A stretch of DNA of 37,401 bases. Source: UBA2982 sp040081395 (GTDB lineage: Bacteria > Gemmatimonadota > Gemmatimonadetes > Longimicrobiales > Gaopeijiaceae). The position numbers and the translations under genes were made by a program. The first letter of the stretch is position 1, and each line of letters opens with the position of its first letter. Below are positions 1 to 7,391 of the stretch, in pieces. The stretch lies in contig JBEBGN010000014.1 of NCBI GenBank assembly GCA_040081395.1, forward strand, positions 1 to 37,401, given 5' to 3'. The notes beneath the pieces are model-generated. The model was not told the origin of the DNA, made no database searches, and saw only the letters and a program-made list of their open reading frames with translations.

Positions 1-3
1 GAC

Positions 4-744
4 ATGCCCACACCACCCCTGATGTACGCGGACCTGGCCAAGTGGTGGCCGCTGCTCTCCCCGCCAGGCGACTACGAGGAAGAGGCGGCGCACTTCGCGA
101 CCCTGTTTCGGGAACTGTGCCCCCCGCCCCGCCGAACGCTACTCGAGCTGGGGAGCGGTGGCGGGAACAACGCCCTCTGGCTGAAGCGGGCGTTCGACCG
201 AGTGACGCTGGTGGACCTCGCGCCGGGCATGGTGGCGGTCAGCCGCGCGCTGAATCCAGACTGCGAGCATCAGATCGGGGACATGCGGACGTTCAGACTC
301 GGCCGCACGTTCGACTGCGTGTTCGTCCACGACGCCATCTGCTACATGACCACGCTCGACGACCTTCGGGCGGTCTTCGAGACCGCGAGGGTGCACTGCC
401 GCCCGGGCGGGATGGCCCTCTTCGCGCCCGACATGCTACGCGAAACCTTCCTTCCTGGGAGCGACCATGGAGGGAGTGACGACGGCGCGCGAGGGCTCCG
501 GTACCTCGATTGGGTTTGGGACCCCGATCCCAACGATACGACGTATGTCGTCGACTATGCGTACCTCCTGCGGGAGTCGGACGGGAGCACGCGGGTCCTC
601 CACGATCGGCACATCGAGGGACTCTTCCCGAAGGCGGACTGGCTACGGCTCCTCGGCGAGTCGGGCTTCCAGGCTCACGCTGTGCCCTACCGGCACTCCG
701 AGGTCGAGAACGAGATCACCCTGTTCGTGGGTATCGCGAAGTAG
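4..744 (+). CDS. Class I SAM-dependent methyltransferase
   Basis: Probable S-adenosylmethionine-dependent methyltransferase of 246 residues; the methyl acceptor is not identifiable. The Rossmann-type SAM-binding region is visible: motif I LELGSGGGN at about residues 47-55, the acidic end of strand 2 at D71 (VTLVDLAPGM), an IGDMRTF segment near 91-97, and FDCVFVHDAICYM at about 103-115 as motif IV. The C-terminal half contains a beta-rich segment ending in EITLFVGIAK, common in small-molecule methyltransferases of the Methyltransf_25 type. It is probably cytoplasmic, with no signal peptide. The ATG lies 3 bases from the window edge, so no ribosome binding site can be judged and the true start could lie upstream. 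It converges on the DUF2277 gene 12 bases downstream. Confidence 0.88.
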   Translation: MPTPPLMYADLAKWWPLLSPPGDYEEEAAHFATLFRELCPPPRRTLLELGSGGGNNALWLKRAFDRVTLVDLAPGMVAVSRALNPDCEHQIGDMRTFRLGRTFDCVFVHDAICYMTTLDDLRAVFETARVHCRPGGMALFAPDMLRETFLPGSDHGGSDDGARGLRYLDWVWDPDPNDTTYVVDYAYLLRESDGSTRVLHDRHIEGLFPKADWLRLLGESGFQAHAVPYRHSEVENEITLFVGIAK

Positions 745-756
745 CTCGACGCGCCG

Positions 757-1041
757 CTACGCCGTCGCCTCACCCGCGCCGAATCTCCGTACTGCCTTCT
801 CGCGCGCCTTGGCCGCCTCGACGTCCCGGTCCCGCGGGGGCGCGGTCGTGGTCAGGGACTGGAGCAGCTCTCGGGCCACACGCGTGACCTCCTCGACCGC
901 TGCGTCGAAGGCTTCTTCATTCGCGCGGGAGGGCTTGTTGAACCCGCTGATCTTGCGCACGAACTGGAGCGATGCGGCTCGCACTTCGTCGTCGTTCGCC
1001 GGCGGCTCGAAGTTGAACAGCGTCTTGATGTTTCTGCACAT
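757..1041 (-). CDS. DUF2277 family protein
   Basis: Small 94-residue cytoplasmic protein matching the DUF2277 family: it opens with the characteristic MCRNIKTLFNFEPPA and continues with the ASLQFVRKISGFNKPS segment, where family members have a conserved FVRKISG. The remainder is a helical bundle rich in Arg, Glu and Ala, ending in a charged tail. The molecular function of DUF2277 is not known. The very N-terminal Cys2 is a family hallmark and could bind a metal or be redox-active, but that is speculation. The start ATG at 1041 is fixed by the family N-terminus. It faces away from the DUF1326 gene at 1153, so the 111 bases between them should hold two divergent promoters. Confidence 0.9.
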   Translation of the reverse strand: MCRNIKTLFNFEPPANDDEVRAASLQFVRKISGFNKPSRANEEAFDAAVEEVTRVARELLQSLTTTAPPRDRDVEAAKAREKAVRRFGAGEATA

Positions 1042-1152
1042 GGCTGCGACTCCGGGGAATGGGGACGGCTGAAAGTACCTTGAGGGACCGGGCCCCGCCC
1101 CCTATGGTGTCGGAACCCTGCCGGGGACCTTCTCAGCTCAGGAGCGCACATC

Positions 1153-1782
1153 ATGGACAGACGCGAGTTCAACAAAAAGGTCGCCGGTGCCCTGGCGATC
1201 ACGCCCGCCCTCCGGGCTTCGTCGGTACGGGCTCAGGCACCCCGGTGGTCACTGGTCGCCGACGTGGCCGAGTGCTGCAGCTGCGCGATCCCCTGCTCGT
1301 GTAATTTCGGTCGGCCAGAAGCGGGCATATGCAACGGGACGCGGCTCATCCAGGTGCGTGAGGGCCAGCTCGAGGGCGCGGACCTCGCCGGTCTGAGGTT
1401 CATCGTCACGTTCGAGATGCGCGTATGGACGCGGATCTACATGGACGACCGCATGAGCGCCACGCAGTTCGCTGCACTGGACCGACTGCTTCCGGTCGCG
1501 TTCGGGGGGTTCGATCGCCAGGCGCGCGCCAAGGTGCGGGCACCGCTATCCATGCAGGAGACCGCCGACGGGTTTCGGTTCGGCGTTCCCGAGTCCACCG
1601 TCGAAATGAAGCTGCTGCCGGGACTCGATGGCGCGCGCATCGTGATCACCGGCCTGCCCAACCCCGCGTACCGCGACTACGTGCAGCACGAGTCGGTCGT
1701 GCACACGCATAGGAGCGCCGACGCCGAGTGGTCCTACTCCGGCACGAACGGGTTCCGCTCGACGATGCGGGTCAACGGCTGA
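1153..1782 (+). CDS. DUF1326 exported protein with Tat-like leader
   Basis: A 209-residue protein of the DUF1326 family. The N-terminus MDRREFNKKVAGALAI has a twin-arginine pattern (RREF) followed by a short hydrophobic stretch and an AQA-like cleavage site near residues 27-29, so Tat export is likely. Mature domain: a cysteine cluster ECCSCAIPCSCNFG at residues 40-53, characteristic of the family, plus Cys60; these could bind a metal, which is inference. The rest is a beta-rich domain. AGGAG about 6 bases upstream supports the ATG. The biochemical role of DUF1326 is unknown. It converges on the amidase gene with a 27-base gap. Confidence 0.88.
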   Translation: MDRREFNKKVAGALAITPALRASSVRAQAPRWSLVADVAECCSCAIPCSCNFGRPEAGICNGTRLIQVREGQLEGADLAGLRFIVTFEMRVWTRIYMDDRMSATQFAALDRLLPVAFGGFDRQARAKVRAPLSMQETADGFRFGVPESTVEMKLLPGLDGARIVITGLPNPAYRDYVQHESVVHTHRSADAEWSYSGTNGFRSTMRVNG

Positions 1783-1809
1783 GGGGAGCCTCGCTCGGTC
1801 CGCCCTAGG

Positions 1810-2739
1810 TCAGTCGACCGCGTCTTCGACGAGAGTCGCGGTGGGGCCTGGGGGCGGCGTGAGCGGGAACGCCGCCACGGCCGCGGCTATGCCCCGCGCC
1901 GCGCGGTCCGGATCGTCGACGATCACGAGCCGGTCCGCGGCGCTCGTCAGGAAGCCCGTCTCCAGGATGACCCCGATGGTCATCGGGTGAAGGGCATGCA
2001 CGTAGCGGCGGAAGTTGAACGCGTAGTAGTTCTGCATACGCCGCGTCACGGTAGGTAGTCGCTTGATTCCGGTCGCCTCAGCGTAGGTCTGCTCCAGCAG
2101 CCTGGCAGCTCCCGAGGCTCGCCCCGTCACGTCGTCTCGCGGCGCGGCGACCCGGAACCCGGAAGCGCGCGGGTCACCGCTTCCATCCGCGTGGATCGAG
2201 ATGAAGAGGTGCGCGCGATAGCTGGGCGGCACCACCGCGGGAAGCACGTCGACCAGGTATCCCATCTCCTCGAGCAGCACGGCAGCGCGCTCGGCGATGT
2301 CCAGGTTGACCTCCCACTCGGCCTTCCCTTGGATCCCGGTTCCGTTGTCCCTCAGCCCGGACAGCTCGGCGGGTGCTTCGTCGGCGCGCCAGTGTCCTGC
2401 CTGGAGCGCGATGCGGATGGGTCCCTCCGGCGCTGCCCAGTCGGCAGGGGTCGGGATCGGCCCGACCCAAACGTTCCGGCGCGGGCGACGATTGCCGCGG
2501 CGTTCGGGCTGGCCCGCAGGTGCAGGCTGGCCCGGTCGGGTGAGTGTCGGCATCGATGCGGGCGGCACCGCTTCCCGCGCGGACTCCATGACCTGCGGCG
2601 CCACCACGTCGGCCGCCGGCGGGGGCGCGGCGACGGGGGTCGACGTCGCAGGGATCCCCGCCACGGGCTCCTCGGCCCCGAAGAACACGAGCCCGCACGC
2701 GAGTGCTCCCACGCCGATCAGTCCCGCGCGTTTGACCAT
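1810..2739 (-). CDS. N-acetylmuramoyl-L-alanine amidase (Amidase_3)
   Basis: Probable zinc amidase that cleaves the bond between MurNAc and L-Ala in peptidoglycan. It has 309 residues: an N-terminal hydrophobic signal or anchor (about 5-22), a Pro/Ala-rich and then basic linker to about residue 105, and an Amidase_3 domain from about 108. Predicted zinc ligands and catalytic residues are in place: H116 in ALQAGHW, E141 in AEWEVNLDIA, H183 in FISIHADG and E260 in GVILETGFLTS. It should act in the periplasm. AGGGAGA lies about 3-9 bases upstream of the ATG on the minus strand. The start is 127 bases from the divergent kinase gene. The long low-complexity linker suggests a surface-tethered enzyme that reaches the sacculus. 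Confidence 0.9.
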   Translation of the reverse strand: MVKRAGLIGVGALACGLVFFGAEEPVAGIPATSTPVAAPPPAADVVAPQVMESAREAVPPASMPTLTRPGQPAPAGQPERRGNRRPRRNVWVGPIPTPADWAAPEGPIRIALQAGHWRADEAPAELSGLRDNGTGIQGKAEWEVNLDIAERAAVLLEEMGYLVDVLPAVVPPSYRAHLFISIHADGSGDPRASGFRVAAPRDDVTGRASGAARLLEQTYAEATGIKRLPTVTRRMQNYYAFNFRRYVHALHPMTIGVILETGFLTSAADRLVIVDDPDRAARGIAAAVAAFPLTPPPGPTATLVEDAVD

Positions 2740-2866
2740 GTCTCCCTGCCGCCTGGGGGTCGTTCAGAGTTGCGCCATGCTACGGGCGCCCACTCGTCCG
2801 GGATAGGGGGTGTGTCGCCCGACCCGCCACTGTCGTTGACCGCTGCCCTTTCCGATCTTGGGACCC

Positions 2867-5527
2867 ATGATCGACCCCGTCGTGCGTCTGAACGCTGCGC
2901 TCACCGGCCGCTACCGCATCGAGCGGGAGATCGGCCAGGGGGGCATGGCCACCGTGTACCTCGCCGACGACCTCCGCCACGAGCGGAAGGTCGCCCTCAA
3001 GGTCTTGAAGCCGGAGCTGGCCGCCGTCGTCGGAGCTGAACGCTTCCTCTCGGAGATCAAGACGACGGCGAACCTTCAGCACCCCCACATCCTCCCGCTC
3101 TACGACTCGGGTGAGGCGGACTCCTTCCTCTACTACGTGATGCCGTACGTGCAGGGGGAGTCCCTGCGTGAGCGCATCGACCGTGAGAAGCAGTTGCCTG
3201 TCGACGAGGCCGTGCGCATCGGCGTGGCCGTCGCGGGCGCGTTGGCCTATGCGCACGAGCGTGGCGTCGTGCACCGGGACATCAAGCCCGGCAACATCCT
3301 CATGCAGGCGGGGCAGCCGATGGTCGGCGACTTCGGGATCGCGCTCGCCGTCGGCGCAGCCGGCGGCGCCCGCCTGACCGAGACGGGGCTGAGCGTGGGC
3401 ACGCCTTACTACATGAGCCCCGAGCAGGCTACGGGCGACATGGATGTCGGCCCCGCGAGCGACATCTACGCACTCGGCGCCGTCCTCTACGAGCTACTCA
3501 TCGGCGACCCACCGTACACGGGCAGCACCGCCCAAGCAGTGCTCGGCAAGATCATCCAGGGCGGGCCCGTGTCCGCTACCGCTATCCGGCGTTCGATTCC
3601 TCCGCACGTCGACAACGCGATCAAGAAGGCGCTCGAGAAGTTGCCGGCCGATCGGTTTACCACGGCACAGCAGCTGGCAAAAGCACTCGCGGACCCGGGC
3701 TTCCGCCACGGCGCCGAGGCAGGCGACGTTGGCCGCAGCCGACCCTGGAACTCGCTCTCGATGGCAACCACCGCGGCGGCGGCCATATTCGCGGCGGTGG
3801 CAGCTTGGGCGCTCCTTCGCCCCGAGCCACCCGCTCCCGTCCTGCGCTTCTCGCTCAAGACGGACCTGAACCACATCCCGAGCGAATGGATGTCCCTCTC
3901 TCCGGATGGCACGACGGCGGTGATGAGCTACCGCGACTCCGAAGGCGCGTGGAGGCTCTGGCTTCGGCGCTTTTCGGAACTGGAGGCGACGCCCATCCCA
4001 GGCGTCGATCAACAGGTGAACGACCCCGTCATCTCCCCCGATGGTACGGAGGTCGCTTTCTTCGAGGGAGGCTCCACGCTAAAGGTGGCTCCCCTGGCGG
4101 GTGGGCTCATCCGTACGGTATCCGAGAACGCCAACTGCTGCGCTCGGTGGGGCGGCGATGGCTTCATCTACTATACGTCGAACAACCGGAGCATCGACCG
4201 CGTGCCCGTGCTCGGCGGCACCATCGAGCAGGTCACCACGTTCGATCCGGAGGACGGGCTGCACGCGTATTTTCAGATCCTCCCCGGCGGAGATGCGGCC
4301 GTCTTCAGCGTCATCAGCACGCCGCCGCGAATCGAGGCGATGCGCCTCTCCAGCGGGGAGCGGCACGCCGTGACGCCCGGAACGCGCTCCTACGTGACGT
4401 CCACGGGCCATATCGTGTTCGCGTCACCGGACGGTCGCCTCCTGGCCGCGGCCTTCGACTCCGACGCGCTGCAGATCGTCGGCGCGCCCGTCCCGGTCGT
4501 GGACAACCTCAGTATCCCCGGTACCGGAGACCCCGCCTACGTGCTCGCCGAAGGGGGCACGCTCCTCTACTGGAGCGGCCCCGCCTCGTCCGCGAATGCG
4601 GAGTTCGTGTGGGTTACCCGTGAGGGGGATGTGTCCCCCGTCGATCCCGGCTGGATCTTCAACCCGGGCACAGCCAACGTGGGCTGGAGCCTCTCGCCGG
4701 ACGGAAGCAGACTGGCCTACCGGGACATCGGTGGAGGGGACGGAGGGGAGATCTGGATCAAGGAGCTCGACCGGGGTCCCCTGTCGCGACTGACCTTCGC
4801 GCCCAGCGTGGAAGGGTCGCCGATGTGGAGCGCCGACGGCAGGACGGTCCTGTTCATCTCGGATCGCTCAGGTGCGGGCTCGGACGTGTGGGGGAGGAGG
4901 GCGGACGGCACCGGCGAGGATGCGCTCGTCCTCGACCCGGAGCGATCGGTGGTGGAACTCGCCTCGACCCCCGATGGATCGTGGATCGTCTTCCGGGCCG
5001 CGGCCCCCCCTTCCAGGGACATCCTCGGCCAGCGACCGGGTGTGGACGGTCCGGCCACCCTTCTGCTCGGTTCGACCGAGTTCGATGAGGTCGCGCCCGC
5101 GCTGTCACCCGACGGGCGCTGGCTCGCGTATACGTCGTACGAGACCGGCGCACCTCAGGTGTACGTGCGACCGTTCCCCGACGTGGAGCAGGGGCGGTGG
5201 CAGGTGTCCGCGGGCACCGGTGGTTCGGCACCGCGATGGTCGCACAGTGGTGCGGAGCTGTTCTACGCGACCAACGAGGGATGGACCGCAGCCAGGGTCG
5301 ATACCCGGGCCGGCTTCCGTGTGGTGGGCACGCAAGAAATTCCGTGGCCGTCTCCGGTCCCGCCCGTCAGCACCGATGTCGCGGGAGGCTGGTACGACAT
5401 CTCTCCTGACGACCGACGCATCCTCGCCGTACGCCCCGCCAATACCGTCGGGGAAGTGACCGTCGAGCCCGAGCTCATTCTCGTGCAGAACTTCTTCGAG
5501 GAGCTGAAGGCGAGGGTGCCGAATTGA
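2867..5527 (+). CDS. Transmembrane Ser/Thr protein kinase with TolB-like beta-propeller sensor
   Basis: Receptor-type Hanks kinase of 886 residues. The cytoplasmic kinase domain (about 16-278) has a glycine loop GQGGMATVY (24-31 region), catalytic Lys45 in VALKVLK, HRDIKPGN (H136, D138), DFG (D155), an APE-like YYMSPEQ and a conserved Asp at SDIYALG. One membrane segment follows at about 297-317. The remaining ~570 residues form a periplasmic beta-propeller of WD40/TolB (PD40) repeats with recurring SPDG(T/R) turns. This kinase-TM-TolB layout is typical of Gemmatimonadota and Acidobacteriota; the ligand is unknown. A TTG at 2858 would add three residues, but ATG 2867 is the simpler start. The stop overlaps the carbonic anhydrase start, implying coupled translation. 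Confidence 0.93.
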   Translation: MIDPVVRLNAALTGRYRIEREIGQGGMATVYLADDLRHERKVALKVLKPELAAVVGAERFLSEIKTTANLQHPHILPLYDSGEADSFLYYVMPYVQGESLRERIDREKQLPVDEAVRIGVAVAGALAYAHERGVVHRDIKPGNILMQAGQPMVGDFGIALAVGAAGGARLTETGLSVGTPYYMSPEQATGDMDVGPASDIYALGAVLYELLIGDPPYTGSTAQAVLGKIIQGGPVSATAIRRSIPPHVDNAIKKALEKLPADRFTTAQQLAKALADPGFRHGAEAGDVGRSRPWNSLSMATTAAAAIFAAVAAWALLRPEPPAPVLRFSLKTDLNHIPSEWMSLSPDGTTAVMSYRDSEGAWRLWLRRFSELEATPIPGVDQQVNDPVISPDGTEVAFFEGGSTLKVAPLAGGLIRTVSENANCCARWGGDGFIYYTSNNRSIDRVPVLGGTIEQVTTFDPEDGLHAYFQILPGGDAAVFSVISTPPRIEAMRLSSGERHAVTPGTRSYVTSTGHIVFASPDGRLLAAAFDSDALQIVGAPVPVVDNLSIPGTGDPAYVLAEGGTLLYWSGPASSANAEFVWVTREGDVSPVDPGWIFNPGTANVGWSLSPDGSRLAYRDIGGGDGGEIWIKELDRGPLSRLTFAPSVEGSPMWSADGRTVLFISDRSGAGSDVWGRRADGTGEDALVLDPERSVVELASTPDGSWIVFRAAAPPSRDILGQRPGVDGPATLLLGSTEFDEVAPALSPDGRWLAYTSYETGAPQVYVRPFPDVEQGRWQVSAGTGGSAPRWSHSGAELFYATNEGWTAARVDTRAGFRVVGTQEIPWPSPVPPVSTDVAGGWYDISPDDRRILAVRPANTVGEVTVEPELILVQNFFEELKARVPN

Positions 5528-6150
5528 CCAAGGGAGCCGCGGCGCTCGCGCGCCTGCGCGAAGGGAACCTGCGCTTCGTCTCGGAGCTGATGGGGTCGGC
5601 CGCCTCGACGGGTGAGACCCGGCGCCGTGAACTCGTGGGAGGCCAGGAGCCCTTCGCGATCATCCTCGGCTGCTCGGACTCACGCGTCCCCGCCGAGATC
5701 GTCTTCGATCAAGGGCTCGGCGACCTGTTCGTCATACGCGTCGCGGGCAACATCGTCGCGCCTTCCCAGGTTGGGTCGGTGGAGTTCGCGGCCGAGCGGT
5801 TCGGCACGCGGCTCGTGGTCGTGCTCGGCCACTCCATGTGCGGCGCAATCCTCGCCACGCTGGAGGAGCTGGAGCGCCCCACGGAGCGCCGCTCCCCCAA
5901 CCTGCGCTCGATCGTCGACCGCGTGAGGCCGGCCGTCGAGGGTCTGCTCGAAGCCGGACTCGGCCGCGACCGCGACGAACTACTTCACCTCTCGGTGCGC
6001 GCGAACATTCGCGCGTCGGTCGACCACCTGCGCCACGGCTCGGAGATCCTCGAACGCCTCATTCAGGAGGACGAGCTCCTCGTGGTGGGCGCCGAGTACT
6101 CGCTCGAGACGGGGGTGGTGGACTTCTTCGTCGACGGCGGCGCCGCGTAG
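5524..6150 (+). CDS. Beta-class carbonic anhydrase
   Basis: Interconverts CO2 and bicarbonate with a zinc cofactor. This 208-residue protein carries the full beta-class signature: zinc ligands C50 (LGCSDSRVP), H103 and C106 (LGHSMCGA), and the Asp52/Arg54 dyad that gates the active site. FVIRVAGN at about 69-76 and the VGSVEFAAE helix are also typical. There is no signal peptide, so it is cytoplasmic. The proposed start is TTG at 5524, whose TTGA overlaps the kinase stop TGA; the family N-terminus (ALARLREGNLRFV) begins shortly after, so no downstream start fits. The next gene follows after 10 bases, suggesting an operon of kinase, anhydrase, acetyltransferase and the two-TM protein. A link between the kinase signal and bicarbonate supply is inference only. 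Confidence 0.95.
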   Translation: MTKGAAALARLREGNLRFVSELMGSAASTGETRRRELVGGQEPFAIILGCSDSRVPAEIVFDQGLGDLFVIRVAGNIVAPSQVGSVEFAAERFGTRLVVVLGHSMCGAILATLEELERPTERRSPNLRSIVDRVRPAVEGLLEAGLGRDRDELLHLSVRANIRASVDHLRHGSEILERLIQEDELLVVGAEYSLETGVVDFFVDGGAA

Positions 6151-6160
6151 AGGCACTTCG

Positions 6161-6706
6161 ATGGACCGGCTCGTCACGATCACCTTTCTGGAAATGACGA
6201 GCCGTGAGCAGATCGTGCCGCTCATGGCGGAGCAACGCCTCGATGTGCGCCGTGCCGGGATCCCGAGTCCTGAGCTGAACCGGTTCCTGTACGCCACGGT
6301 CGGCGCGGACTGGTCCTGGCACGAGCGGCTCGGCTGGGACCGAGAGCGGTGGACACTCTGGCTCGATCGCCCCGAGGTCGAAACCTGGATCGGCTACCTC
6401 GACGGAACGCCCGCCGGGTACTTCGAGCTGGAGGCCCAAACCGGCGGCGCCGTCGAGATCGTCTACTTCGGCTTGCTCCCGGCCTTCATCGGACGTGGGC
6501 TCGGCCCCGAGCTGCTCGACGCGGCGGTCCAGCGCGCTTGGTCGCTCGCCAAAGGCCGCATCTGGGTGCACACCTGTACGCTCGACCATCCACGCGCCCT
6601 GGTCAGCTATCAGGATAGGGGCTTCCGCGTCTACGACGCAGTCGAGAAGATGGAGCGGCTACCCGACGTACCGGCGACACCCTGGCCCACGGCCACCCGT
6701 AAGTGA
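6161..6706 (+). CDS. GNAT family N-acetyltransferase
   Basis: Probable acetyl-CoA-dependent N-acetyltransferase of 181 residues; the substrate is unknown. The GNAT core is visible: AGYFELEAQTGGAVEIVYFGLLPAFIGRGLGPELLDAAV at about 86-126, where the strand beta4 (EIVYFGLLP) leads into the pyrophosphate-binding loop of Q/RxxGxG/A type, here FIGRGLG. The later VHTCTLDHPRALVSYQDRGFRVY region is the usual beta5/alpha4 segment with the terminal GF motif. It is cytoplasmic. GAGG about 8 bases upstream supports the ATG. The gene lies 10 bases after the carbonic anhydrase and 4 bases before the next ORF, so cotranscription is likely. Confidence 0.9.
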   Translation: MDRLVTITFLEMTSREQIVPLMAEQRLDVRRAGIPSPELNRFLYATVGADWSWHERLGWDRERWTLWLDRPEVETWIGYLDGTPAGYFELEAQTGGAVEIVYFGLLPAFIGRGLGPELLDAAVQRAWSLAKGRIWVHTCTLDHPRALVSYQDRGFRVYDAVEKMERLPDVPATPWPTATRK

Positions 6707-6710
6707 AACG

Positions 6711-7391
6711 ATGAGCGAGCGGCGCTACAGCGACGAGGAGGTCTCGGAGATCTTCGAGCGCGCCACCAAGACGTCGCTTCCTGCGTCACGTCCGGCCCAG
6801 GGCCTCACTCTCCGCGAACTCCAAGAGGTCGGGAAGGAGGTCGGACTCGCTCCGGAGCTGGTCGAGCGCGCGGCCAAGTCGCTCGACCGCAAAGTCCAAA
6901 CGCAGAACCGCCTGGTCGTGGGCCTCCCCGTGGGCGTAGGCCGCACGGTGGAGCTCGAGCGGCCGCTCACCGACGCCGAGTGGCATCGCCTCGTGGTGGA
7001 TCTACGCGAGACCTTCGATGCTCAGGGGAAGCTCAGCGAGCACGGCCCGTTCAAGCAGTGGACCAACGGCAACCTCCAAGCGCTGCTCGAGCCGACGTCG
7101 ACGGGCCAGCGTCTCCGACTGAAGACCTTCAAGGCGAACGCGATGGGCCTCATGCGCACCGGCCTAGGGATGGTTGGTGTCACCTCCACCATCCTGACCG
7201 TGATGTATTTTCGCGCCGCCCCCTTCGACGCGTCCGCCCTCTGGACCGTGTTCACCACCGGCCTCGGCTTGTTCGTCGGGGGAGCGCTTCAGGTCCCCGG
7301 CTGGGCCAAGCTGCGGCGCCGTCAGATCGAGGAGGTGACGGAGCGCCTCGCGATGACGGTGGCCACTTCGCCCGGCGACGATCCGACCTAA
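6711..7391 (+). CDS. Uncharacterised two-TM protein with N-terminal helical SDEEV domain
   Basis: A 226-residue protein not assignable to a named family. The N-terminal 60 residues (RRYSDEEVSEIFERA, then LTLRELQEVGKEVGL) look like a small helical module found at the start of many uncharacterised Gemmatimonadota-type proteins. A mixed alpha/beta region follows (about 70-140), then two predicted membrane segments at about 146-165 and 173-195, and a charged C-terminal helix. It may therefore be an inner-membrane protein with a cytoplasmic N-terminal regulatory domain. The ATG follows the acetyltransferase stop by 4 bases with no strong ribosome binding site, suggesting translational reinitiation. 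Its TAA stop overlaps the TAG stop of the opposite-strand malate synthase gene (7388-7391). Confidence 0.8.
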   Translation: MSERRYSDEEVSEIFERATKTSLPASRPAQGLTLRELQEVGKEVGLAPELVERAAKSLDRKVQTQNRLVVGLPVGVGRTVELERPLTDAEWHRLVVDLRETFDAQGKLSEHGPFKQWTNGNLQALLEPTSTGQRLRLKTFKANAMGLMRTGLGMVGVTSTILTVMYFRAAPFDASALWTVFTTGLGLFVGGALQVPGWAKLRRRQIEEVTERLAMTVATSPGDDPT

